Part shown: piece by piece, positions 1-6,879 of the stretch
How positions within the stretch are numbered: the stretch's first letter is position 1
How the letters are laid out: the number at the start of each line of letters is the position of its first letter
DNA from: DASPHG01 sp035629775
Lineage (GTDB): Bacteria > Actinomycetota > Thermoleophilia > Solirubrobacterales > Thermoleophilaceae
Length of the DNA stretch: 24,144 nucleotides
Assembly (NCBI GenBank): GCA_035629775.1
Contig: DASPHG010000063.1
Span: forward strand, 1-24,144
Direction of reading: 5' to 3'
Made by a program: the position numbers and the translations under genes
Notes under the pieces: generated by a model
Seen by the model: only the letters and a program-made list of their open reading frames with translations
Databases searched by the model: none
Told to the model about the DNA's origin: nothing

Positions 1-167
1 TGGATCGCCAGACCGTGACGCTGCGCTCGGCCGAGTACGACGGCACCGAGTTCAGCGTCCCGGACGCGCGGCTCTGGCGGGACATCGAGGTGGGCGCCAT
101 GGGGATCGCCGAGACCGATGCCGGCGAGCTGCTGGGCTGGCGCTCGCTCACGCCACCGCACCCCTAG
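1..167 (+). CDS. C-terminal fragment of an unrecognised protein
   Basis: An open frame read from base 3 runs without interruption to a TAG at 165-167 and gives about 54 residues ending in SLTPPHP. The gene begins before the window, so only the tail is visible. The sequence is acidic and mixed (for example EYDGTEFSVPDARLWRDIEVG), with no membrane segment or motif I can name. Codons carry G or C at the third position almost throughout, like the neighbouring genes, which supports real coding. The next gene starts 43 bp downstream behind its own putative promoter. I cannot assign a function. Confidence 0.55.
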   Translation, partial: DRQTVTLRSAEYDGTEFSVPDARLWRDIEVGAMGIAETDAGELLGWRSLTPPHP

Positions 168-195
168 GCACGTGTCGGCGGGCCGCGCTCCGGCC

Positions 196-201
196 TACAC
201 T
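196..201 (+). promoter_or_regulatory. Putative -10 box (TACACT) of the DUF151 gene
   Basis: TACACT fits the TANNNT -10 form and ends 9 nt before the ATG at 211. No Shine-Dalgarno sequence precedes that ATG. The arrangement recurs before several starts in this window and suggests a leaderless or nearly leaderless transcript. No good -35 hexamer is visible. This is inference from spacing and recurrence. Confidence 0.45.
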
Positions 202-210
202 GCGTTTGCC

Positions 211-717
211 ATGCAGGAGATGGTCATCTATGGCGTGAGCTTCGACATGGTCGGAAAGCAGCCGATCGTGCTCCTGAAGACCCGCGACGGGAACAAGTTC
301 CTTCCGATTTGGATCGGCCATCCCGAGGCCGCGGCCATCCTGATGAAGCTCCAGGGCGCGAACACTCCGCGCCCCATGACGCACGACCTGATCAACGACA
401 TGCTCGGCGAGATGGAGGTGTCGTGCAGCCGTGTCTCCGTCACCGAGCTCCGCGAGAACACCTTCTACGCGTCGATCACGCTCCAGGTGAACGGGCGCGA
501 GGTGGAGATCGACTCGCGGCCCTCGGACGCGCTCGCGCTCGCCGTACGGACGAGCGCCCCGATCTTCGCCGCCGAGGACGTGATCGCCGAGTCCGCGATC
601 GAGTTCGAGCATGAGGACGAGAACGAGGAGCAGGTCGTGGACAAGTTCAAGGAGTTCCTCGACAGCGTCTCCCCCGAGGACTTCATGGAGGAGGGCGGGG
701 GCCCCGCTACGTCCTGA
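211..717 (+). CDS. DUF151 bifunctional nuclease family protein
   Basis: 168-residue protein of the DUF151/BFN family (PF02577), soluble and cytoplasmic. Members have been linked to DNase/RNase activity, but the bacterial role is poorly defined. The family core is plain: an N-terminal strand MVIYGVSFD, then QPIVLLKTRDGNKFLPIWIGHPEA, the helix segment RPMTHDLINDML, and the conserved DSRPSDALALAVR near residues 107-119. The C-terminus (from about residue 135) is a strongly acidic tail. The ATG at 211 was chosen over an upstream ATG because homology begins here and a -10 box lies 9 nt before it. The last 11 bp overlap the end of the convergent methyltransferase gene. Confident family call; substrate unknown. 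Confidence 0.93.
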   Translation: MQEMVIYGVSFDMVGKQPIVLLKTRDGNKFLPIWIGHPEAAAILMKLQGANTPRPMTHDLINDMLGEMEVSCSRVSVTELRENTFYASITLQVNGREVEIDSRPSDALALAVRTSAPIFAAEDVIAESAIEFEHEDENEEQVVDKFKEFLDSVSPEDFMEEGGGPATS

Positions 718-1597
718 CGGCGATCGCGACCATCCGGTCGCGGAAGTCGGGCGCCCAGATCCGGTCCGCCACGCCGACGGCCTCGGCGCCGGCGACGAGC
801 GTCTTGGACACCGGCGGCGAGTACCCGCCGATCCGCTCCAGGTAGTAGCGGACCGTGAACGCCTTCGGCGTCGTCCCGAGATGGCGGAGCGCGAACCCGT
901 GTCCGGTGAGCAGTCGAGTCAAGCTCGCGCGCGTGAAGTAGTGGACGTGGGTCGGGATGACCGACCACCAGCGCTCACCCATCACGCGGGCCAGCCGGCT
1001 TCCCGCGTCCGGCAGCATCAGCATCACGCCCCCGTCCGGGGCGAGGAGCGCGCGGATCCGGTCGAGGGCCGCGCCCGGGTCGGGTAGGTGCTCGATCACG
1101 TCGCCGAGGACCACCGCCTGGTGGGCGCCGCTCGGCAGATCGGCTGTCATCAGGTCGTCGGTCCGCACGTCGAGCCCGAGCCGGTCGCGGGCGTAGTCGG
1201 AGGCGAACCTGCTCGGCTCGACACCCGTTACCGGGTCCCATCCGCGCGAGCGCGCCTCGTCCAGCAGGAAGCCCACCCAGCAGCCGAGGTCCACCAGCGC
1301 GCCCTTCGCCACGTGCCGCTCGAGCCGCTCGAGGAGCTCGCTCGCGGTCGCGCGCTGTCCGGCCTCCTCCTCCACGTAGTCCTCGGAGGCGGCCTCCCCG
1401 TAGGCCTGCTCGAGCTCGGCCTCGCTGGGGATCTCGCGCAGCTGCATGTGCGTGCAGTCCTGGCAGCGCACGATGTCCGAGAGCGCGGTCCCGAATTGGT
1501 CCGTCGTCGGAATCAGCCCCTCGGGACCCTGCTCGCCGGCGACCGACAGGTGCTCGGCGAGCCGCTCTCCTCCGCAGACCATGCAGCGTCCCGTCAC
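707..1597 (-). CDS. Class I SAM-dependent methyltransferase with N-terminal zinc ribbon
   Basis: About 296 residues. The N-terminus has a four-cysteine zinc-ribbon pattern (C5, C8, C45, C48; CMVC and CQDC). It is followed by a Rossmann methyltransferase domain with motif I DLGCWVG (103-109), an acidic GVEPS after strand 2, and VLGDVIEHLPDPGAAL around motif IV, where the DVIEHL segment is typical of Methyltransf_23/11. Such proteins commonly methylate sugars or small molecules in glycan clusters. The GTG at 1597 is preferred to the ATG at 1582 because the latter would remove C5, and because a TAGCCT box lies 8 nt upstream. The gene diverges from a GtrB-like glycosyltransferase, which suggests a glycan-related role (inference). 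Substrate unknown. Confidence 0.85.
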   Translation of the reverse strand: MTGRCMVCGGERLAEHLSVAGEQGPEGLIPTTDQFGTALSDIVRCQDCTHMQLREIPSEAELEQAYGEAASEDYVEEEAGQRATASELLERLERHVAKGALVDLGCWVGFLLDEARSRGWDPVTGVEPSRFASDYARDRLGLDVRTDDLMTADLPSGAHQAVVLGDVIEHLPDPGAALDRIRALLAPDGGVMLMLPDAGSRLARVMGERWWSVIPTHVHYFTRASLTRLLTGHGFALRHLGTTPKAFTVRYYLERIGGYSPPVSKTLVAGAEAVGVADRIWAPDFRDRMVAIAVRT

Positions 1598-1605
1598 GGC
1601 GCGCG

Positions 1606-1615
1606 AGGCTAGCCT
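1606..1615. promoter_or_regulatory. Palindromic bidirectional -10 box AGGCTAGCCT
   Basis: A perfect 10-bp palindrome reads TAGCCT on both strands (plus 1610-1615, minus 1611-1606). The plus-strand box ends 7 nt before the GTG at 1623 and the minus-strand box ends 8 nt before the GTG at 1597. One symmetric element therefore could drive both divergent genes as leaderless transcripts. Bidirectional bacterial promoters that share a symmetric -10 are known; its use here is inferred from spacing alone. Confidence 0.5.
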
Positions 1616-1622
1616 GTCGGCC

Positions 1623-2579
1623 GTGGAGCTGGCCCCAAGGGACCTCTCGTTGCTCAGCGTGGTGGCCCCGATGTTCAACGAGGAGGACAACGCGCGCGTC
1701 TTCTGCGATCGCGTTCGCGCCGCGCTGGGCGAGCTGCCGTTCGAGCTCGTGCTCGTGGACGACGGCTCGAGCGACGGCACGGCGGCCGTCCTCACCGAGC
1801 TCGCGGCCGCGGACGAGCGGGTCAAGATCGTCACGCTCTCGCGCAACTTCGGCCATCAGACGGCGCTGACCGCCGGGCTCGAGCACGCGACCGGCGACGC
1901 CGTCGTGATGATCGACGCCGACCTGCAGGACCCGCCCGAGCTGATCCCGGACCTGGTCGAGGCCTGGCGGACGGGCGCGGACGTCGTGGTCGCGGTGCGA
2001 GAGGAGCGCGAGGGCGAGACGCGCTTCAAGCTCATGACCGCCGCGTGGTTCTACCGCCTGCTCGGCAAGGTCGCCCAGATCGAGGTCGAGCAGAACGCCG
2101 GCGACTTCAGGCTGCTTTCCCGCCGAGCGCTCGACGCGCTGCTCGCGATGCCCGAGCGCAACCGCTACATCCGTGGCATGACCGCGTGGGTCGGCTTCTC
2201 GCACACGCGCGTGCCCTACAAGCGCGCTCCGCGGCACGCCGGCGAGACCAAGTTCTCGCTGATGAAGATGCTGCGCTTCTCCTTCGACGCGGTCGCGTCG
2301 TTCTCGTACGTGCCGCTCCAGATGGCGACCCTGCTCGGCTTCGTCTGCGCGGCGATCGCGTTCATGGGCATCCCGGTGGCGATCGGCTTCCGGGTCGCCG
2401 GCGAGTTCGTCCCCGGCATCACGACGGTCGTCATCGCCGTCCTCCTGCTCGGCGGGATCCAGCTCATGGCGATCGGGGTCATCGGCGAGTACCTGGCGCG
2501 CGTGTACGACGAGGTGAAGCGCCGGCCGCTCTACCTGGTCGAGTCCAAGCGCAACTTCGACGACCACGCGGACGCATGA
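1623..2579 (+). CDS. GtrB/DPM1-like polyprenyl-phosphate glycosyltransferase (GT2)
   Basis: 318-residue family 2 glycosyltransferase that would move a sugar from a nucleotide donor to undecaprenyl phosphate on the inner membrane face. Visible motifs are SVVAPMFNEEDN at the N-terminus, LVLVDDGSSDGT, LSRNFGHQTALTAGL and the catalytic DADLQDPPEL, followed by the GtrB/ArnC-type segment NAGDFRLLSRRALDAL. Two C-terminal membrane helices follow (VPLQMATLLGFVCAAIAFMGIPVAIGF and TTVVIAVLLLGGIQLMAIGVIGEYLARVY). The GTG at 1623 is chosen because homology starts just after it and a -10 box precedes it by 7 nt. Its stop overlaps the next gene's start (ATGA), so the two are probably translationally coupled. 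The product may be flipped by the GtrA-like protein encoded at 8351 (inference). Confidence 0.92.
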   Translation: MELAPRDLSLLSVVAPMFNEEDNARVFCDRVRAALGELPFELVLVDDGSSDGTAAVLTELAAADERVKIVTLSRNFGHQTALTAGLEHATGDAVVMIDADLQDPPELIPDLVEAWRTGADVVVAVREEREGETRFKLMTAAWFYRLLGKVAQIEVEQNAGDFRLLSRRALDALLAMPERNRYIRGMTAWVGFSHTRVPYKRAPRHAGETKFSLMKMLRFSFDAVASFSYVPLQMATLLGFVCAAIAFMGIPVAIGFRVAGEFVPGITTVVIAVLLLGGIQLMAIGVIGEYLARVYDEVKRRPLYLVESKRNFDDHADA

Positions 2580-3943
2580 GGGTCGCCGTCATCGGCGCCG
2601 GCGTCGCCGGGCTCGTGGCCGGCCACCGGCTGGCGGAGCGCGGTCACGCCGCGGACGTGTACGAGCGCTGGCCGGGGCTCGGGGGCCAGGCGGCGACGCT
2701 CGACGTCGGGCAGGGTCACCTGCTCGAGCGCTACTACCACCACCTGTTCACGAGCGATCGCCACATCGCCGACCTCTACGACGAGGTCGGCATGCCGGAC
2801 GAGCTCGAGTGGCGCCAGTCGAATGTCGCCTTCTTCGTGGACGGCCGCTCCTGGGCCTTCAACGGCCCGCTCGACCTGCTCCGCTTCCGTCCGCTCTCGT
2901 TTTACGCCCGCCTGCGCATGGGGCTCGCGGTCCTGCTTCTCCAGCGCCGGCACACCGACGTCCGCGCCTTCGAGGGCGAGACCGCCCGCGAGTGGGTGCT
3001 GCGAGCGATGGGCCGACAGCCGTGGGAGAAGGTGTGGGGGCCGCTGCTCCAGGGCAAGTTCGGCGACCGCGCGACCGACATCTCGATGGCGTGGCTGTGG
3101 AGCAAGCTGACCGTCCGGCGCCAGATCAAGGGCGAGGAGGCGCGCAAGGAGCTGCTCGGCTACCCCCGCGGTAGCTGGGAGACGCTCTACCGCACGCTCC
3201 AGGACTCGATCGAGGCCGCGGGCGGACGCGTGATGATCGACCGTCCCGCCCGGCGGCTGCTGCGCAACGACGGGAAGCTGCTCGTCGAGCCGTCCGCGCC
3301 CGACTCGTTCCGCGCCGGCCACGACCCGCGGAACTTCGCGCCCGCCGGTGAGCTCGAGTCCTACGACGCGGTCATCGCGACGGTGCCGAACGACGTCTTC
3401 ACGCAGCTTCTCGACGACGACCTTCGCGCGGCGATCGGCGACGAGTACCTGAACCGGCTCGAGACGATCGAGTACCACACGGCGCTCTGCCTACTGCTCG
3501 AGATCGATAGGCAATTCACCCCCTTCTACTGGACGAACATCGCCGACAACGAGCTGCCGTTCGTCGGCCTGATCGAGCACACGAACTTCATCGAGCCCGC
3601 CCGCTACGGCGGCCGCCGCTTTCTGTACGTGGCGAACTACCTCGAGCCGGGCCACGACATGCTCTCGCTCTCCCTCGAGGAGTTGCTCGACCTGTACGAG
3701 CCGGGCCTCCGGAAGGTGAACCCCGAGTTCTCGCGCGACTGGATCCGCGAGCGGTGGCTCTTCCGCGAGCCGGCCGCCCAGCCGATCGTCACGTTGGGCT
3801 ACCGCGAGCGCATGCCGCCGCTCCAGACGGGCGTGCCGAACCTGATCCTGGCGAACACGACCCAGATCTATCCCGAGGACCGCGGCACGAACTACAGCGT
3901 GCGCCTGGGCGCCCAGGCGGTCGACGCGCTGCTCAGCGGCTGA
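2576..3943 (+). CDS. FAD-dependent amine-oxidase-like protein (NAD(P)-binding Rossmann, protoporphyrinogen-oxidase-like)
   Basis: 455-residue flavoprotein. The N-terminal dinucleotide-binding fold shows VAVIGAGVAGLVAGHRLAERGH (GxGxxG at residues 7-12) and then VYERWPGLGGQA, as in the amine oxidase/HemY/UDP-galactopyranose mutase superfamily. Members of this subgroup usually sit beside GtrB-type glycosyltransferases, as here, and their substrate is unknown. The segment YHHLFTSDRHIADLYDEVG is characteristic of this subgroup. Despite the superficial similarity I would not call it HemY: the context is glycan rather than heme. There is no signal peptide or membrane helix. The ATG overlaps the preceding stop, and the 3' end overlaps the convergent Ddl gene by 11 bp. 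Confidence 0.83.
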   Translation: MRVAVIGAGVAGLVAGHRLAERGHAADVYERWPGLGGQAATLDVGQGHLLERYYHHLFTSDRHIADLYDEVGMPDELEWRQSNVAFFVDGRSWAFNGPLDLLRFRPLSFYARLRMGLAVLLLQRRHTDVRAFEGETAREWVLRAMGRQPWEKVWGPLLQGKFGDRATDISMAWLWSKLTVRRQIKGEEARKELLGYPRGSWETLYRTLQDSIEAAGGRVMIDRPARRLLRNDGKLLVEPSAPDSFRAGHDPRNFAPAGELESYDAVIATVPNDVFTQLLDDDLRAAIGDEYLNRLETIEYHTALCLLLEIDRQFTPFYWTNIADNELPFVGLIEHTNFIEPARYGGRRFLYVANYLEPGHDMLSLSLEELLDLYEPGLRKVNPEFSRDWIRERWLFREPAAQPIVTLGYRERMPPLQTGVPNLILANTTQIYPEDRGTNYSVRLGAQAVDALLSG

Positions 3944-4892
3944 CGGGCGCCGGCTCGCGCGCCAGCGCGTGGTCGAGCGCGCGCTCGACGAACTGGTCGA
4001 AGCCGATGCCGGCCGCCTCGCACGCCATCGGCAGCAGCGAGGTTTCGGTCAGGCCCGGTGTCGCATTCACCTCGAGCACCTGCGGCGGCCCGCCCTCGGG
4101 GAGCATCAAGTCCGCGCGCGCGAAGCCCTCGCAACCGAGGACGCGCCAGGTTGCGCGGGCGGCCTCGGCCACGGCCTCCGCCTGGTCCTCGGCGAGCTCG
4201 GGCGGGCAGCGGTACTCGGTGCGCCCGATCTCGTAGCGCGCCTCGAAGTCGAAGAAGTCCTCGTCGTGCGGGATCGCCTCGACGATCGGAAGCACCAGCG
4301 GCTCGCCGTCCTGCTCGAGCATCGAGACCGCCAGCTCGCGACCCTCGACGTGGCGCTCGAGCAGCACCTTGTCGTCGTAGGCGAACGCGTTTACGAGCGC
4401 CGCGGGGACGTCCTCCGCCGTTCGGGCGAACTTGATGCCGAGCGCCGATCCCTGCGCCGCCGGCTTGACGACGATCGGGAACGCGAGCCGCTCCTCGATC
4501 TGCGGCAGGGCCTCTGCGGCTCCGAGCTCGCGAAAGGCGAGCTCGCTGAAGGCGAAGAACTCCGGCGTCGGCACGCCGGCCTCCACGAGCAGGTGCTTCG
4601 CGAGCACCTTGTCCATGCACCGGATGCACGCGAGGACGCCCGAGCCGGTGTGCGGAATGCCGAGGATCTCGAGCAGCTCCTGGACCGTGCCGTCCTCGCC
4701 GTTGCGACCGTGGAGCGCGAGGAACGCCACGTCCGGGGCGTCGTCGCGCAGGCGCGCGATGAGGTCGGCCCCGACGTCGATCGGCAGCGACTCGTGACCG
4801 AGCCGCTCGAGGGCGTCCTCCACCCTTCCGCCCGAGCGCAGCGAAACCTGGCGCTCGAGCGAGCTCCCGCCCTTGAGGACGGCGACTCTCAC
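3933..4892 (-). CDS. ddl: D-alanine--D-alanine ligase
   Basis: 319-residue ATP-grasp ligase that makes D-Ala-D-Ala for peptidoglycan in the cytoplasm. Visible motifs are LKGGSSLERQVSLRSG at the N-terminus, FLALHGRNGEDGTVQELLEILGIPHTGSG, the CMDKVLAKHLL segment, VVKPAAQGSALGIKFA for nucleotide binding, and LEVNATPGLTETSLLP with the metal-binding acidic/Asn residues. Length is normal for Ddl. The start is GTG at 4892, forming a GTGA overlap with the stop of the upstream aminotransferase gene, so the two form an operon. The Lys of the usual GKxSxG in Ddl is replaced by an Ala-Gln-Gly-Ser-Ala loop (AQGSALG), which is within family variation. It is not near other cell-wall genes. Confidence 0.93.
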   Translation of the reverse strand: MRVAVLKGGSSLERQVSLRSGGRVEDALERLGHESLPIDVGADLIARLRDDAPDVAFLALHGRNGEDGTVQELLEILGIPHTGSGVLACIRCMDKVLAKHLLVEAGVPTPEFFAFSELAFRELGAAEALPQIEERLAFPIVVKPAAQGSALGIKFARTAEDVPAALVNAFAYDDKVLLERHVEGRELAVSMLEQDGEPLVLPIVEAIPHDEDFFDFEARYEIGRTEYRCPPELAEDQAEAVAEAARATWRVLGCEGFARADLMLPEGGPPQVLEVNATPGLTETSLLPMACEAAGIGFDQFVERALDHALAREPAPVSR

Positions 4893-6268
4893 TGCGCCTG
4901 GCGGCGTCGAAGCGGCACGACCTGCGCCTGACCGGGCTCAGCGGCCGGTGCCTCGCGGGGCGCCGTGGTGGGCGGCGCCGCGGGGCGGCCCGTGAGCGTG
5001 CCGTAGAGCGCCACCTGCTCGCGAACGACCTTCCCGATCCGGCGGATCCCCTCGCGGATGGAGTCCTCGTCCGAGGCGGAGAAGTTCAGCCGCATAGCGT
5101 TGCGCCCGCGCCCGTCGAGGTAGGCGGCCTCGCCCGGCACGAACGCGACGTTGTCGCGCAGCGCGCGCGCCAGCAGGTCGGTCGTGTCGATGAAGTCGGG
5201 CAGCGTCGCCCAGATGAAGAGGCCGCCGGCCGGGCGGGTCCACTCGGCCTCGGGCGGGAAGAACTCCGCGAGCGCGTCGAGCATCGTGTCGCGCCGCGCG
5301 CGGTAGATCTCGGTGAGCGACTCGACGTAGTCGTGCCAGCGCGCCTCCTCGAAGTACGCCTGGACCATGAGTTGCGAGAGCGTCGAGGTGCAGAGGTCGG
5401 CGGCCTGCTTGCCGAGGTTGATCTTCTCGAGGATCGGCGCGGGCGCGGCCACCCAGCCGAGCCGGATCCCGGGCGAGAGGATCTTGGAGAACGTGCCCAG
5501 GTACATCACGTAGCCGCCGCCGTCGAGCGCGTACAGGGGCGGCAGGGGCTGCCCCTCGTAGCGGAGCAGGCCATAGGGGTTGTCCTCGAGCACGAGGATC
5601 TCCCGCTCGGCGGCCAGCTCGACGAGCCGCCGCCGCCGCTCAAGCGACATCGTGACGCCGGCCGGGTTCTGGAAGCTCGGCACCGTGTAGATGAACTTCG
5701 GGCGGCGGCCGTCGCGCTCGAGCTGGGCGAGGCGCTCCTCGAGCAGGTCGATCCGCATGCCGTCGGCGTCCAGGTCGATCTGAACGACATCCGCCTGGTA
5801 CGAGGAGAAGGTCGGCACGGCGCCCGGGTACGTCGGCGCCTCGGCCACGATCACGTCCCCCGGATCGATCAGGACCTTCGTCACGAGGTCGATCACCTGC
5901 TGCCCGCCCGTGGTGACGATCAGGTCGTCGAGGTCCACCGCCATGCCGCCGTCCGCGCGCATCACCTCGGCGATGCATTCCTTGGTCTCGGTGAGGCCCT
6001 CGGTGGGCCCGTACTGGAGCGCCTTCGCGCAGGACTCGCGCGCGATCCGCTGCGCGATCGCGGCGAAGGTCTGCGGCGGAAAGCTGCTGGTGTCGGGCAG
6101 CCCGCCGGCGAGCGAGATCACTTCGGGCCGGGCGGTCACCGCCATCAGATCGCGCATCGCCGAGGACTTCATGACCTGGGTCCGAGCGGCAAAGAGGCCG
6201 GCGTAGCGCTCGAGGTCGCGCCTGGTCGAGCGCGGCCGGCCGCGGCGCGGTCCGTCGTCTACAGTCAC
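4889..6268 (-). CDS. PLP-dependent fold-type I aminotransferase, 2-aminoadipate transaminase (LysN)-like
   Basis: 459 residues. Visible are ISLAGGLPDTSSFP near residue 51, LQYGPTEG, VTTGGQQVIDL, the DNPYG motif (D229, Y232) and the catalytic lysine in GTFSKILSPGIRLGW (K262), with a substrate-binding Arg near the C-terminus (NAMRLNFS). This is the class I/II aminotransferase subgroup containing LysN/2-aminoadipate transaminase and the catalytic half of MocR regulators; no winged-helix domain is present. The amino acid substrate cannot be fixed from sequence. The C-terminal 30 or so residues are a Pro/Ala-rich then basic tail. The GTG at 6268 has TACCCT 8 nt upstream, fitting a leaderless start. 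It is coupled to ddl by a GTGA overlap, perhaps linking amino acid supply to the cell wall (inference). Confidence 0.88.
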   Translation of the reverse strand: MTVDDGPRRGRPRSTRRDLERYAGLFAARTQVMKSSAMRDLMAVTARPEVISLAGGLPDTSSFPPQTFAAIAQRIARESCAKALQYGPTEGLTETKECIAEVMRADGGMAVDLDDLIVTTGGQQVIDLVTKVLIDPGDVIVAEAPTYPGAVPTFSSYQADVVQIDLDADGMRIDLLEERLAQLERDGRRPKFIYTVPSFQNPAGVTMSLERRRRLVELAAEREILVLEDNPYGLLRYEGQPLPPLYALDGGGYVMYLGTFSKILSPGIRLGWVAAPAPILEKINLGKQAADLCTSTLSQLMVQAYFEEARWHDYVESLTEIYRARRDTMLDALAEFFPPEAEWTRPAGGLFIWATLPDFIDTTDLLARALRDNVAFVPGEAAYLDGRGRNAMRLNFSASDEDSIREGIRRIGKVVREQVALYGTLTGRPAAPPTTAPREAPAAEPGQAQVVPLRRRQAQ

Positions 6269-6276
6269 CGCGCTTC

Positions 6277-6282
6277 AGGGTA
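6277..6282 (-). promoter_or_regulatory. Putative -10 box (TACCCT) of the aminotransferase-ddl operon
   Basis: On the minus strand TACCCT ends 8 nt before the GTG at 6268, and no Shine-Dalgarno sequence is present. The geometry matches the other presumed leaderless starts in the window. The plus-strand reading at the same place (TACCGA at 6281) is a poor -10, so this site is probably one-directional. Confidence 0.45.
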
Positions 6283-6303
6283 CCGACCGGCCGAACGGAG
6301 CTG

Positions 6304-6879
6304 ATGAGCCTCATCCTTGATCTAGGGCAGGGCACCGGCCTCGCCTCCGCGAGCGGCGTCCGGCCCTTTCTCCCGCCGATCCTCGCCGGCTCGCTCGGCC
6401 GCGCCGACCTCGGCGTGGATTTCTCGGGCGGCGACTTCGAGTTCCTCGAGTCGATCCCGTTTATCGCGGCGATGGCGGTCCTGGCGGTCGTCTCGTACGT
6501 GCGCCGGTTCCCGGTCGCGGTGCTCGCCGCCACCGGTGTCGCGCTCGGCGCGCTCCTGTTCGCCGGGTCGCTGACCGAGGGGGGCCGCGACGGGTGGGTG
6601 GGTCTGCCGCTCGGCGCCGCCTGCGCGGCGCTCGCCTGGTACGCGAGCGCGCGGTTCTTCGCACGGGCGGAAACCCGTCTCGCAACAACCGGGGACGGAC
6701 CCCGTTCGTTGCACGCCATGCTGGCCGCCTACGGCGACCTGATCGCCCTCGGCCTGGCGCTCGTGTCGATCCTGATACCGCCCGTCGCCTTCGTCGCGGT
6801 CGCGGCCTTCGCGGTGCTCCTGGTGCGGGGGCGCGCCGCGGAGGAGCGCAAGTACGAGGGCCTGCGCATCTTGCGGTGA
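6304..6879 (+). CDS. DUF4126 family membrane protein
   Basis: 191 residues matching the DUF4126 pattern: an N-terminal LDLGQGTGLASASGVRPFLPPILAG, a short segment with LGVDFSG, and a C-terminal EERKYEGLRILR. There are about four hydrophobic segments (around residues 17-30, 52-65, 73-87 and 143-174), so it is an integral membrane protein of unknown function. A GGAG lies just before the ATG. The gene contains a 31-nt imperfect palindrome at 6682-6712 that codes for A127-L136 (ATTGDGPRSL) in the linker before the last membrane helices. Its stop overlaps the next GTG (GTGA), placing it first in a run of co-directional genes. Confidence 0.85.
   Translation: MSLILDLGQGTGLASASGVRPFLPPILAGSLGRADLGVDFSGGDFEFLESIPFIAAMAVLAVVSYVRRFPVAVLAATGVALGALLFAGSLTEGGRDGWVGLPLGAACAALAWYASARFFARAETRLATTGDGPRSLHAMLAAYGDLIALGLALVSILIPPVAFVAVAAFAVLLVRGRAAEERKYEGLRILR
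6682..6712. repeat. 31-nt imperfect palindrome inside the DUF4126 gene (copy A)
   Basis: Core GGGGACGGACCCC at 6691-6703, centred on 6697. Arms 6682-6690 and 6704-6712 pair at seven of nine positions: GCAAC with GTTGC, plus A6688-T6706 and C6690-G6704. Total span, centre spacing and GGGG-N5-CCCC core match the copies at 8973-9003 and 15362-15392. The arms are more degenerate here. It is read in frame as part of the protein, one codon phase different from the other two copies. Confidence 0.6.

Noticed and set aside
1026..1040. CCCC-N5-GGGG inverted repeat in the methyltransferase gene
   Set aside because: The order of C and G runs is opposite to the repeat family, there are no pairing arms, and the protein segment LLAPDGGVMLML is normal for methyltransferases.
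975..2567. Long minus-strand open frame of 530 codons opposite the methyltransferase and GtrB-like genes
   Set aside because: Its product is an Arg/Asp/His-rich sequence with no domain, typical of antisense frames in GC-rich coding DNA. The plus-strand and minus-strand genes there have clear family motifs in other frames.
2576..3943. Calling the FAD protein HemY (protoporphyrinogen oxidase)
   Set aside because: It shares the flavin fold, but it is coupled to a GtrB-like glycosyltransferase and not to the heme genes 11 kb away. The YHHLFTSDRHI segment fits the glycan-associated amine-oxidase-like group better.
5524..5548. GGGGC-T-GCCCC hairpin in the aminotransferase gene, considered as a fourth palindromic repeat
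   Set aside because: Only six base pairs form, the arms do not pair, and the encoded RYEGQPLPPLYALDG is ordinary conserved family sequence.
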